The position numbers were made by a program, and so were the translations under genes. The notes under the pieces were generated by a model. The model was not told where the DNA came from. It searched no databases and saw only the letters and a list, made by a program, of their open reading frames with translations. Shown here piece after piece: positions 1-10,721 of a DNA stretch of 64,000 nt. This DNA is from Cannabis sativa (lineage: Eukaryota; Streptophyta; Magnoliopsida; Rosales; Cannabaceae). Positions within the stretch are counted from its first letter, which is position 1. Every line of letters starts with the position of its first letter. The DNA is taken from assembly GCF_029168945.1 (NCBI RefSeq), contig NC_083604.1, positions 48,541,686 through 48,605,685 of the forward strand. Reading direction: 5' to 3'.

Positions 1-849
1 CTCATATTTTTGATGTAACATTTTGAACTTCAGTTATGAATAAAGTTAATCATTTTTTCTAGTTATTACAAAGTGTTACTCTTTAAAATTACTTAAGGGG
101 AATATGTGTATGATTAACCAGAATTTATCTGAAAATACATGATATATTGCAAACCCACTATACTTTAAAAAAATTTCAAAATTTTTAAAGTTCTTTCTGA
201 TTGAACCTTTCTGACGAGAAAGGAAAGTAAAAAATTATGACTGACTTTTTAATTAAAGAACCTTTCTGACGAGAAAGGAAAATTAAAAGTTATAAATGAG
301 ATATAACTCATAACTCACATGCAAAGCTGAATACTAACGCTTCGCATTGTATAGGAAAGTATTAAACAAGACACCAAGATGCCTTGAAAAAAATACTTAA
401 ACCTAATATATGGATAGACGACCTAACTTTTTATATTGGCAATCAAAAATATACAAAGTGATAAATCATTAACAATATATTCAAGTTTGCTTAAAAACAG
501 ATTATAACTGTCTATGTGAAGCAGAATTGATAATTGCTCGCAAATCAAAAGCATAGTAGATAATAACTGCTTGCACATATCAAAGGAAAATATGAGCAAT
601 GAGAATTCCTAAAGTATTTTGCATTTAATCAAAATATAGTTGTTTAAGTTGTGAATAAAAATGCAAGCAAACAAACATATATTAAGTTCAAATATAAAAG
701 TACGAAGTGTTCAATAAAGATAAAATAAAAGTAAAGTTGGCCATCCAACCTTGCAAAGTTGTTTTTATAAAAGTGCCACAAGGGGCATACCATTGTCTCG
801 GCCTTAAGGCCATTTGCCTAAATAAAATAGAAATTAATAAAAACCAAGT
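1..849. other. Non-coding tail beside the antisense ORF of a Tat/Retand-like element
   Basis: AT-rich DNA with no convincing reading frame. It lies just past the stop codon of the minus-strand accessory ORF, so it is probably the spacer between that ORF and the pol genes of the same element, which would lie left of the window. A 24-base direct repeat occurs at 203-226 and 258-281, and each copy holds the hairpin CCTTTCT-GACG-AGAAAGG. Confidence concerns the assignment to the retroelement, which rests only on position. Confidence 0.4.
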
Positions 850-2810
850 CTACATAGTAGGAGACTTCAATAGTTCTTCTTCTGTTACTGCCTCGGCATC
901 CTCTTCCTCCTTTCTAGTCTCCTCGCAGAAGGCAAGAATTTCCTCCTCAGTGACTTCCAATAAACTCGTATTCATCTTCACATTTTCCATCCAAGCCTAA
1001 TAAATGGTACGAAGGCCAACAAAGTTGCATCGTTCAATGGTTTTAGCCTCTTTCCCATCAAGTGCAACCTTAGCTGCATTGAGTTCCCCTTTGAGTTTCT
1101 GACATTCATCGGTCTTGTCCTTTCCCTCCTTCTCGGTTGCTTCAAGCTTGGCCTCAAGGCTCTTCTTCATCTTTTCGGCATCTTTGGTAAGGCAAGTAAT
1201 ATCAAGTTGGGCATTATTCCATTGTTTAGTCACAATCTCGCACTGGCCTATCAAGTTCAGGATCTCACCCTCCAGGTACTTGATCTTGTCCATGCCTGGC
1301 TGTTGGGCAAAAAAAGAAATGAAAGATGTCTGGAAACCAACCAACAAAAATACATAAGTATTTTGAAGAAAAAAAAAGAAGAGAAGTGAGCAAATAAAAG
1401 TAAGGAAATTTACCGAAAGACTGTGAAACAAACTCCTTGTAAGAACTTCCCCCAGATCCCCATGATTGATTAAATCCCACTCATGGGGGAGGAAAGACTT
1501 GAAGTGACGCCAACATATTGCACTAAACCCTGTAGTGTACTCTGGGCCAGTTTTTCCAACCTCGACAGGTAAAGTTTTAAGGGCTTGGCTCGAGGAGGCA
1601 GAGGCTTGGGGCGCATTGGGAATAGGCTCCCCGGTACTTGCGTGGGCCAAAGGAGGGATTGGATCCCGATTCTCAATCTCAGGAACCTCAAGGTTAGCAG
1701 GTTGGGAGGCTCGCTTCTTGTTAGTCGTAGTCTTCTTGGACCTCTTTGGGGGCTCTACTTTTGTGTCTGATGGGACCTCTAAGATGGTCAGCCTCTTCTT
1801 TCCCTTCTTGTGGACGAGACCCTCAAATTAATCTCTGCAAGACAAAACAAAGTGTTAAGCATTAATTGAAAGACAAATTAAAGGGGAGATTGGGACATAA
1901 TTTCCTACCTAAGGAATTTACCATAATCACTAGAAGACGAGGTAGAGCAGCTATAATATCCACTAAAATCCCTACAACCCGTGATCCTGAATACATCATA
2001 GGGATTAATTGGTTCTAAATCCCAGCTCGCGTCCAAATGACTTTCCCTATCTGTCATTGTCCCAAACTGCTCGGCTATCCCGTACTACGACTCAATAAAG
2101 TTAATTTGGACATGACACCTGGGATACCAACTATCAAACCTATGTGTAATACGATCTATGAGGAGGGGATTCCAGGTGTAAATGTTATAGCGACTATCTA
2201 GAAATGAAACTAGAGTATTACGCTCGGCCTTAAGCATTATGGGTGACCAACCACATTGATTACCTCCAGATGCTCTTTCTTCGGCTTCCCGAGGGGCAGT
2301 GTTTTTGGAGGTATTGTGCCCAAGCCACGCGATCTTGAGCTTTCTCCTCGTCTGGGACAGGAACCTGCTGTCAAGAAGAATACTTGGCATATTTATAATC
2401 ACAAGTAAACTCCTTGTTGACCTCGTTCAGAAGAAAGTCACATGACCTAAGACCGTATGGGATAGTCATCAAAAGCCTGCGTCGCTCGGCCATCTCAGGA
2501 GTAGGGGCAGGTCTTTTTGAGACAGCTGTCAAAAATAACAATCAGCTAAACCCAAATAAAAGGCAGGGACTAATTTAACCAAGTCTTGTGTAAATAATCA
2601 CTTACGTATAATGTGGAAAGTGGTTGTGCCGATGGGGGAGAGACTGGTCGTCCAGAAGAATTCATCTTTAAAGGAAATTTTATTTGCCAAATCCACAATG
2701 ATCTTGCGATCGCCTGTGTGAGTCCTAAGATATTAGAAACCCCCTGCTGCATTCTTCCTCGCTGGAATAACCTTAATAGAGTAGAGATACTCTATTTCCA
2801 AGGGAGTGGG
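850..2810 (-). pseudogene. Antisense accessory ORF of a Tat/Retand-like element, 3' part (decayed)
   Basis: This is the downstream half of a minus-strand gene whose 5' half lies at 12554-13325; the two were separated by the copia-type element at 2811-12553. The reading includes a block ending in SFKDEFFWTTSLPPIGTTTF (about 2600-2700), a lysine-rich exon (about 1837-1414), and a coiled-coil exon (1299 down) with heptad-like [17 protein letters not shown]. The acidic C-terminal tail (TEEEILAFCEETRKEEED) stops at 850-852. A clear phase-0 intron of 114 bases (1300-1413) has GTAAAT at its donor and a polypyrimidine tract before CAACAG. One in-frame TAG interrupts the last exon near 1000, and several frameshifts lie in 1850-2570. 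Family knowledge: extra antisense ORFs with a putative gypsy-type transposon domain (PF04195-like) are known between pol and the 3' LTR of Tat-lineage elements. Assignment to that class is inference from layout and sequence style; the function of the protein is unknown. Confidence 0.6.
1300..1413 (-). other. Intron in the antisense accessory ORF
   Basis: On the minus strand the preceding exon ends in TCG and is followed by GTAAATTTCC. The intron is T-rich and closes with TTTTTTTGCCCAACAG. Its length of 114 bases is divisible by three and carries no stop in the exon frame, so reading through would add a very hydrophobic segment ([15 protein letters not shown]) foreign to the flanking charged coiled coil. 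That contrast supports splicing. No transcript data are available here. Confidence 0.6.
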
Positions 2811-4644
2811 TGTTGGGTTTTGTGCCCTAAATAAAACCCATTTCAATATAATCACATTTACTTATTAATAAAGATCAGAAATAACATTTTATGTTGCATG
2901 GTTCACATGATTTATTTCATGATTACATATATAATGTATGAATTCTATTTAAGTCCAGAACATATGAATTTGTTAATGATTATAGTGTTGTCAGCACAGT
3001 GGAATATAATCTTAATTATATGTTCGAAAGTTTATTCCCTGACTTGTCAGTTCACTGGATTTAGACTGACATGATAATCAGCGATAGGTATTCTTACACC
3101 TTGGATAAGTGTTATGTCCTTTCCAGGGCATTGGCAAAGTTTACCAGTATCGGATGTATGGAATATACATCGGAAGGGACCGATATTGAACTTTGATTAG
3201 ATATATTAAAATTTACCGTAATATCTATTCAATTCAATATCACCCGTTGATCCTAGATCAAATGATCTTAATCCTGATATGATTAGGTTCGATCTCAAGA
3301 GTACTATACATATTTTTTGATTTGTTAGTTAAGCTTACTTTTGGGTCAGGGTGATACGTACATTTTGGGAGCATAATAGTATAATTGAGTGGGAGCGCTA
3401 ACATAAATATGGAGTCTATAACTTCTATAGGAATTTAGAAGTGAAACGATGATATCCTTCGAGCTTGGCTAAACAGAGATAAATGGTGGAGATCTCATTT
3501 CACTTCGCTGAAATATCATTTATACGGAGCTAAGTGTTTTAAGGATAAAATACATTGAAGGTGTAACGGTAATTTAGTTCCTATTAAATGTAGATCATCT
3601 ATTAGAGGGTCATTGATCAAATTAGGATTATAACAATGGATAACTAATAGCGTATCTATATCGTGGAACATATAGAGCGTTCTATATAACTGAGAGTGCA
3701 ATTCCAAGTTCTAAGTGTGGATTCAATAAGGAATTAATAAGAGGGAATTTACTTGGTAAATTCGGTTCGACTTATTGGAAGCTCGGTTATATAGACCCAT
3801 GGTCCCCATACTAGTTGAGACCATACTGCTTGTAAGACTCAGTTAATTGATTTTGTTTAATCAATTATAATTCCAAAGTTAGATTATGTCTAGTTTATGA
3901 ATTTTCACTAAGCAAGGGCGAAATTGTAAAGAAAAGAGATTCTAGGTTTATTTATTAATTAAGAGACTTTATATGTCTAATTAATAAATATATTAAATGA
4001 TAATATTATTTAATAATTATTTTATTAAATAATTAGAATTGACATTTAAATGGATAAATTAGAAATTTGGCAATTTTGAGAAAATGGGATTGAAAAATAA
4101 CAAAATGGGAAAAGTTGCAAAGTGACGCCCAATTTCCTTATATGGCCGGCCACTATGCAAGCTTTCACCATTTTATTTTTCTATTATTTTAATGCCATAC
4201 AATTCTAACCTAAACCTAGATGTCATTCTATAAATAGAAAGTGTTGGCTTCAGGAAACGATGACTTGCACATTGTTTCTTTCAGAAAAAAGCCTTAGCCG
4301 CCCCTCTCTCTCTTTTCTTCTCTTCAAATTTCAAAATTCCCTAGGTGAGAGAGTAGTGCCCACACACATCAAGTGGTATCTCAATCATAGTGTGTAAGAC
4401 TGTGGAGAATCAGCATTAAAGAAGGAGAGAAAAAGATCAGGGTTCAGATCTTGATTATGCTCTGCTACAGAAAGGAATAAAGGGCTAGAGATCTGAACGG
4501 AAGGAGTCATTATATTCTGCTGGACCCAATGTAAGGTTTCCTAAACTTTATATGTATTTTTTTTCATTATTTTAGAATTCATATTAGGATGTTAATGAAA
4601 CATACATGGTAGTAAATTTAGATCCTGGTAAAATATTTCCAACA
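2811..4644 (+). repeat. 5' LTR of copia-type copy A
   Basis: It is 1834 bases long, starts TGTTGGGTTTTGTGCCC and ends ATATTTCCAACA. A promoter-like TATAAATAG lies at 4229-4237 in the same place in all three LTRs of this family in the window. It aligns end to end with 10722-12553, and more distantly with 57096-58999. Confidence 0.95.
4229..4237 (+). promoter_or_regulatory. TATA box of the copia LTR
   Basis: TATAAATAG about 415 bases before the LTR end. The same motif recurs at 12140-12148 and at 58536-58544 in the sister LTRs, so it is the likely pol II start signal of the family. Confidence 0.7.
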
Positions 4645-4663
4645 ACTGACACCAGAGCCATGG
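4645..4663 (+). other. Primer-binding site, initiator tRNA-Met type (diverged)
   Basis: Immediately after the LTR end CCAACA the sequence reads ACTGACACCAGAGCCATGG. It matches the usual plant form TGGTATCAGAGCC at the CAGAGCC core. Copy C has a related version (ACTGGCCTCAGAGCCATGG) at the same place, 59000-59018. Confidence 0.75.
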
Positions 4664-6383
4664 TAATGATTTACTTTCATGAAATATGAATTAAAACGAT
4701 GATTTGTGTTGATTTGGATGGTTTCATGTTGGTTTATGTGCTTATGTGATGAATGTATGTGTTGTACGAAATTTTTTCATAAAAAATATTTTCTCTATTT
4801 TTTAAAATATTTTATTTGGATTCCTTGTGAAAAATTAAGCAATTTTCGTTTTTACGGAACTTAATACCGATGAAAAACGAAGAAGATATGAATTTTGGAA
4901 GATTGAAAATCATGGCTGTCGAAGCTAGGTGCACGTATGCACCAGATGCTTCGGACAAGCAAGATGCGCGCGCGTGAGCCTCGCCAAGAACCCTGCATCC
5001 GCGGTCGTGCGTCTTGCCTGGGAACCATGCAGCCTGCCGAGATTTCTCGGCAGATGGGGCTGCAATCACTCCCTTCCGCGCGCGTTTGGGGCTGCTAGCA
5101 GCCTCTCCTAGGCTGCAGCTGCAGCCTCCTGACAGCCAACCAATATTGCGATTTTTTGTGGTTTTTCCCCAAAAATCTGATTTTTTATGGGATTGGTTTC
5201 CAAAATTAGATTTTTCCAATTTGAAATATTTCCAATTTTAAATATTTCCAATTTGAAATATTTCCAATTTTAAATATTTCCAATTATGGTCAGGTTTAAA
5301 AATTTGTTAACTTCTTTAATATTTATATATTATTTAATTATAAGATTAGATATTTTGATATTTAACATATTTTAAATTAAAAGATAACTTTGTCTTTTTT
5401 ATTTAAAATATTATATTAAAATTATCTTATATGACAAATTAAATCATTAATAAATTTGAAATTAACATAGATATTATTATAGATACACTTACCATAATAT
5501 TTTTAAATTCAAAATTTGTTATTTTGTTAAATATTTAATTATTTATAAATTATAAGTTTAAAAATGATATTATATATATATTTATCATTTTTTATTGGAA
5601 ATTTATAAATCATATCTTAAATATTTAAATAACTTAGATATTTTGTAAAAATTTGAATATTGCTTAATTCGAGATATTTTGACATATAATTATGCTAATT
5701 ATTATATCTAACCAAATCTATTTTAAAATTGGTTTATTTTATTAAATTATAAGATTTGAAAGTGATATTGAAGATTCTTTCTTTCAAATCATTGATCTTA
5801 TTTGATATTTAATTTAATTTGATTCAAATAAACCTAGATATTTTAAAATTATTTTCTTTAATTTTGAGATTTTTAAGGTTTGTTTTAAGAACCCTAAATT
5901 TTCAAAATTTAATTGGTTAGTTTAAGAATAATAATTTAATTATATTAATATCTTATTTCACATTTGTTACATGGACAATGTTCGTTTAATTTTATATTGT
6001 TTACTCAATTTTTTTTTTAACAAACCTATTAATTATTTGATCTAAATTGCTATGATTAACTTGTTGACAGATCCAATGATCTAATTTTAATCATAGTCCA
6101 ATTGTCAATAGATCTTATAAATAATTTGTAACAGGTAAATTTTGTACTTCTTTCATCTGTGTAAACCTAGTAACATGATAGGGTCCATCCAAATCATTTG
6201 ACCAGTGTGAGCCTATATGTTTGCTATTGGGCTTAGATGCATATAGGAAGCCCATTTAAGTTTTACTAAGTAAATGGACTAGGTTGTTAAAATAAATTTT
6301 GACATAAGTAAATTTATTTAGGCCCAATTAGATTTGGGCTTATTCAATACAATTGTTTATTTAAAGATTAAATTTCTCTCTTA

Positions 6384-6478
6384 TGGGCCTTGTGTGAGAG
6401 TTGGGGGCCAATAGAAGTGGGTACGACATACTGAACCCAGCTCCCCCTCACATGAACTACCCCAATTGTGAAGGCCCG
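6384..6478 (+). other. Conserved GC-richer block with stem potential in the copia leader
   Basis: Starts GGGCCTTGTGTGAGAGTTGG and ends CCCCAATTGTGAAGGCCC. The ends pair as GGGCCTT/AAGGCCC. Inside, TGTGAG can pair with CTCACA, or TTGGGG with CCCCAA. The counterpart at about 60399-60490 in copy C is nearly unchanged although the surrounding leader has drifted. What it does is unknown; an RNA-level role is only a suggestion. Confidence 0.5.
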
Positions 6479-7754
6479 TTTACCTTATTTAAATAATTGT
6501 ATTAGGTTAATTATATTAGTCTAACATAATTAAAATTAAATTAGCAACATAATTAACTTTCAAAATGTATGAAATTTATTTTTCATTTTAATATTTTAAA
6601 GTTAATTTTAGAAAAACACTTAGTTAATGATATCTTCTAGATAGTTATTTCTATACTAGTTATTATATTCTAATATTTAATTAGAAAAATATCATAGATT
6701 ATGAAATTAATTGTTTAATAATTAATTTTGGTACAATCTAAGTTAAGTATATTTTTCCTAGTATTAAACTAGAATTAATAATTAAGTTTCCTCTATACTT
6801 AATTATTTATTTCTTGAATTTAATACATTTAATTAAATCGAAAATTTAAATTTTTAAGTTGATTTTCATCATGATACTTAAATATTATTAATTTCATGTT
6901 ATTTAATTAAAAAAAAATTGAAAATTATTTTAAGTTTGGAATCTTATTTCAGCATAACTTAAATTTGAATAATTTTCAAAAGATATTTTTATTTTATTTT
7001 ATTAATCTTTTTCCCACAATTTCGAATTTTTTTTTGAAAAATAGATTAAAGTTGAAAATTATTTATTTTAATTTTGGACCAACTTAAACAATGATTTTTT
7101 CATTTAATGATTAATTAAAATAAATGAACTAAAATATATTATAATTAGAAATTGAATTAATTAGTCAATGAAAGTCTAGATAGATATTATCTGTTTTGCT
7201 TGAAGTATTTTTCTAGTGATATTTAATTAAATAGAAAATTAATATTTAAGTTGATTCTTAATCATGATACTTAAATATTTAAAATTTTTCTTAAATATTT
7301 AATTAAATAGGAAAATTATACTTTTGTTGCAAATTAATTTTTATTAATTAATTTTGGGCCAACATTAAATTAGAATAATTTTTTCCAGGAATTATTTTTA
7401 TTTTATTTTAACAAGCATTTTCGAAAATTGTATTCTTATATATACTTCAATTTTTCGAAATATATTTATAGAAAATTAAATTTGAGTTGTAAATTAATTT
7501 AAATTAATTTTTGAAACAACCTAAATTGAACAATTTTCTAAATATTTATTAGAAATTATTACTGAGATGGAAATATTTCATGTTATTTTCATATCCATCT
7601 AAGTATAATTTATAAATATTAAATTAAAATTTATATTTAGAAGTTTTCATTCTAAATTGGAAATTTTAATTTAATAAATATATATTTAAAATAAATTGAT
7701 TAAAATAAATATTAGAAGAAAATACACTTTAAATAATGAGCTTTATTATTATTA

Positions 7755-8115
7755 GGATATTCGATCTCCATTGTTGGTTTTACATAGCTATTGTTTTAGT
7801 GAGTAATCCTCCCTAATGGAGGAACGTTCATTAGCAAGTTAGCGCCGTTTAATCTCGAAAGATAAGTATACTTGTAAGTTTTTTATATAGTATTGATCAC
7901 CCTAATGGTGGCGACTGTATAAGACTTACAAGAGTATGAAACAATGGTGGAAGCTCATAAGATAGAATAGCCTTGACTCTCGCCTAAACGGGGCAACGCT
8001 GGATTCCAATCTTGATCGAATAAAAGGTTGCTAGAATATTTATCATTTTAGATGAGCTGACAACTCTATTCAATGGATGGTATCACTGACTCTCGCCTAA
8101 ACGGGACACTGATAT
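7755..8115 (+). repeat. Leader unit 1 with nested hairpin
   Basis: The unit runs from GATCTCCATTGTTGG to a GACTCTCGCCTAAACGGG motif, which occurs twice in it (near 7976 and 8089). In the middle a long hairpin has its 5' arm at about 7868-7890 (ATACTTGTAAGT…) and its 3' arm at about 7914-7936 (…ACTTACAAGAGTAT), with a small inner CACC-CTAAT-GGTG hairpin at 7898-7910. Unit 2 follows about 500 bases later with the same plan. Confidence 0.5.
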
Positions 8116-8263
8116 CAGTTTGTTGGAGACCTTGGAAATTATTTAGGATTGTGTGTTTTAGTATTTTCACTTGTCATTCCCACTTGCTATATGTTTAATA
8201 ATTTCTGAATTGTGTATGAATTTATATTGAACCATGTTATTTTTTGTTATTAAATTGTAGTTT

Positions 8264-8600
8264 AATTTCGAATCTTCATTGTTGGTCTAACTTGGTTTGT
8301 TGTTGTAATGGGACAAATCCCTAATGGATTGTCAACCATTAGACAAACATAATAGTGTTAGATCTCGAAAGATAAATATTGTAAATGCAACATCTAGTTG
8401 TTCATCAATTGATGACACCTTAGACTAGTATTTACAATATGAAATAAGAAGATTGTATAAATAAGATTACTTTGACTCTTGCTAATCGAAGCATCGTTGG
8501 ATTCTTATTTAAAAACGAAATTATCCTAATTCCTCTTAACTTATTCATTTCGAATTAGCTCAATAACATATCATTGGATGAATGGTCTATAAATCATTTT
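8264..8600 (+). repeat. Leader unit 2 with nested hairpin
   Basis: A degenerate direct duplicate of the unit at 7755-8115. It shares the ATTGTTGGT start, a GATCTCGAAAGATAA lead-in before the stem, and a GACTCTTGCTAATCGAAGCA version of the closing motif. Its hairpin arms are ATATTGTAAAT (about 8377-8387) and ATTTACAATAT (about 8430-8440), with an inner TCATCAATTGATGA palindrome at 8402-8415. Confidence 0.45.
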
Positions 8601-8925
8601 ATGTCATTCTATATTAAAGGACGCATGCGATTATATTCCCGAAATTCTATCCCAAAACGATATAAATCCTCAATCTTAAAAATTAGTAGTATGGGCAAGT
8701 CAGACTTAGAGTTAAATTAGTAGTGGTGGTCCAAGAAAGAATTACTCATTATACAGTCACACTTTCACAAGTGTTTAATAACTATTTTCTATCAATGGAT
8801 TCAAACTGTATGTTAGTAAGGAATATGAGTTTAGTATTCTGTGACCAGAATCCACTTGCACTATTCTAAGAACTCTTTAATGTAACTAAACCTAAGTCAT
8901 CAAAAGACTACAACCACATTTTTTT

Positions 8926-10644
8926 CTATGGCATTTGTATCTTGTTCATAGTGGTTTTGACAAGATCAATCTCTGCAAAGAGTTAATATGCCTATATCCA
9001 CTGAAAGTAGTTCATCTCATTCGCAGATGGATGTACATTCAGGGGTGGACATGAGTTTTCGTTGTATTCTTAAAACGATCACTCTAGATTTTACCTTATG
9101 CAAAAGAAATTTGAAATGTTTGAAAAATTTCAAGAATTTCTAGCAATGGTGAAAAACCGTTAAGGTAAGTGGTTAAAGATCTTGCGAACTGATAGGGGTG
9201 GAGAAATAGTTAGTAGATATGCAATTCAAAGATCATTAAATTGATTTTGAATTATATCCAAACTTACCTCACCAGAAATTCGATTTGCATATTGATGATT
9301 AGTTACTAGTCGTTGCCTAAATCCTTCTATGGTAATACAATTTCAGAATGATGCAATGGTTGTATACTTAATGTAAATCATTACTAGATTCATGGATGAC
9401 CTAATCGAAATCTTAAGAAAAGCTAGAACTGTTAACCTTGGTTTGCATGTTTGTTAGCTATTCTAAGTGATTAGGGGTGGAACATCCCATAGTCAATAGA
9501 TAAGAAAGTGTTTGTTTAAACAAATACTAATTTTCTAAGAGAATGACTAAGTCTGAAAATAAAGTAGCAAATAAAGGAGATGCTTTTTCCTTGATTCCAA
9601 AAGTGTCATATCATCTTATTTGACATATGATGATCCCACTGCCTCTGTTGTCTTGACACAACCGAGGAGGTTAATACAATTTAGTTTTCTTAGACATAAT
9701 TCACGGTACCTTGTCGTAGTGGGAGGGTTTCTAGGAACTCAACTTATTATGACTTGGAAGACACTAGTGATTAAAATCCATTGTAAGTTTAAACAAGTAA
9801 TGGATTGTCAAGATAAGAAACTAAGAAGAAAGCAAAAAGAACTATGGTTTAATCCATTCACATGGAGTAACCTAAAGTTCTCTATTACAAGGACATGAAA
9901 GGAAATTTTCGTTTATAAGTCTATTCAATGGACTTAACAAAACTTCCTGCTCCTAGTATTATAGGTTTGAGTTTATCTAAACCTACGACTTGTGGTATAC
10001 CTGGTAATTACTTACTCTAATGCAAGCAACTTACTTTAGTAAGATGTTGAAGCGTTTTCTTTTCTAATGGCAATCTATAGAAGCTTCTCGACTTCTTAGA
10101 CATACATTTTATTTATCTAAGGAAAAGTCTCAACTATTCCAGAAAAGATAAAGGCATCAACAGTGAGAGGTCTTAGATATGCTTTAGTATGCCCTAGACC
10201 AGACACATGCTATTGAGTGGGAGTAATGATTAGGTATCAGATTAATCCAGGAGAGGAACATTTGAAGACAATCAAGTAAATCTTAAGATTAAGAAGAGGA
10301 ACTATATGTTAGTCGATAAGGGTGTGTTTAAAACTCTTAGAATACACCACATCAGATTTCGAGACTTGCCTTTGTGCTAGAAAGTCTGCTGATAAGATGG
10401 TGATTACTCTGGGGGTAGAGTAGTGATTTTGGAGAAGTGTAAAAACCTATCTAAAGTCTCTCTAAAGTCTCTTAGTCTACCAGAGAGAGACTGAATGTTA
10501 AAGTTGCAGGAAAGGTACTTATTCAGTCCAAGGAAAGTTCTATGCATTTGTGGCACCGTTCCAACTTGTCTTAACTACTAGTGTTATTTTCTTGATTAAC
10601 CAAAAGTAGTCCCCAAAAGTATAGAATCCAGTATCCCAAGAGAG
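8926..10644 (+). pseudogene. Copia pol relic (gag-pre-IN, integrase, RT, RNase H)
   Basis: Small in-frame islands remain. LWHLYLVHSGFDKINLCKEL (from 8926) matches the gag-pre-integrase pattern LWHxRLGH. KILRTDRGGEIVSRYAI (from 9176) is the integrase core around the second catalytic Asp. MISY-stop-SLPKSFYGN (9295-9330) is the usual SYxSLPxSFWG stretch with a TAG at 9307-9309. GLRYALVCPRPDTCY…VGVMIRYQINPGEEHLKTIK (from about 10170) is the end of the reverse transcriptase, followed by remnants of RNase H (SDFETCLCARKSADK…). The reading ends abruptly at 10644 near VVPKSIESSIP, before the end of RNase H. Many stops and frameshifts; certainly not functional. Copy C shares at least the 9307 stop. 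Confidence 0.75.
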
Positions 10645-10721
10645 TAGAAACCCCCTGCTGCATTCTTCCTCGCTGGAATAACCTTAATAGAGTAGAGATA
10701 CTCTATTTCCAAGGGAGTGGG
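10645..10721 (+). repeat. 77-bp copy of the element's own 5' flank, upstream of the 3' LTR
   Basis: These 77 bases are identical to 2734-2810, the host sequence directly left of the 5' LTR, and include the GTGGG target duplication. Here they occupy the place where the end of RNase H and the polypurine tract should be. On the minus strand they read as part of the accessory ORF (TPLEIEYLYSIKVIPAR). See findings. Confidence 0.95.

Larger units (their letters stand above)
4664..8920 (+). other. Long non-coding leader of copia-type copy A
   Basis: About 4.2 kb, very AT-rich, with no gag reading frame that I can recognise. The same leader is present in copy C (59019 to about 63440), so it belongs to the family and is not a private insertion. 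Two stretches stand out from the low-complexity background: a GC-richer block at about 6384-6478, and two related hairpin-bearing units at about 7755-8115 and 8264-8600. The stretch 4870-5150 has locally higher GC and several short open frames without family resemblance. Confidence 0.7.

Noticed and set aside
203..281. Hammerhead-ribozyme-like core CTGACGAG…GAAA in the twin hairpins
   Set aside because: Helix II would have no length and there is no matching cleavage site or helix I/III around it; the hairpin explains the sequence.
997..1650. A single 217-codon membrane-like protein on the minus strand
   Set aside because: The hydrophobic middle is better explained as a 114-base intron, and the apparent first codon is TTG, with the same frame continuing upstream to about 1837.
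9620..9898. A 92-codon plus-strand protein
   Set aside because: It lies in the copia pol relic between integrase and RT remains and matches nothing; a chance open stretch.
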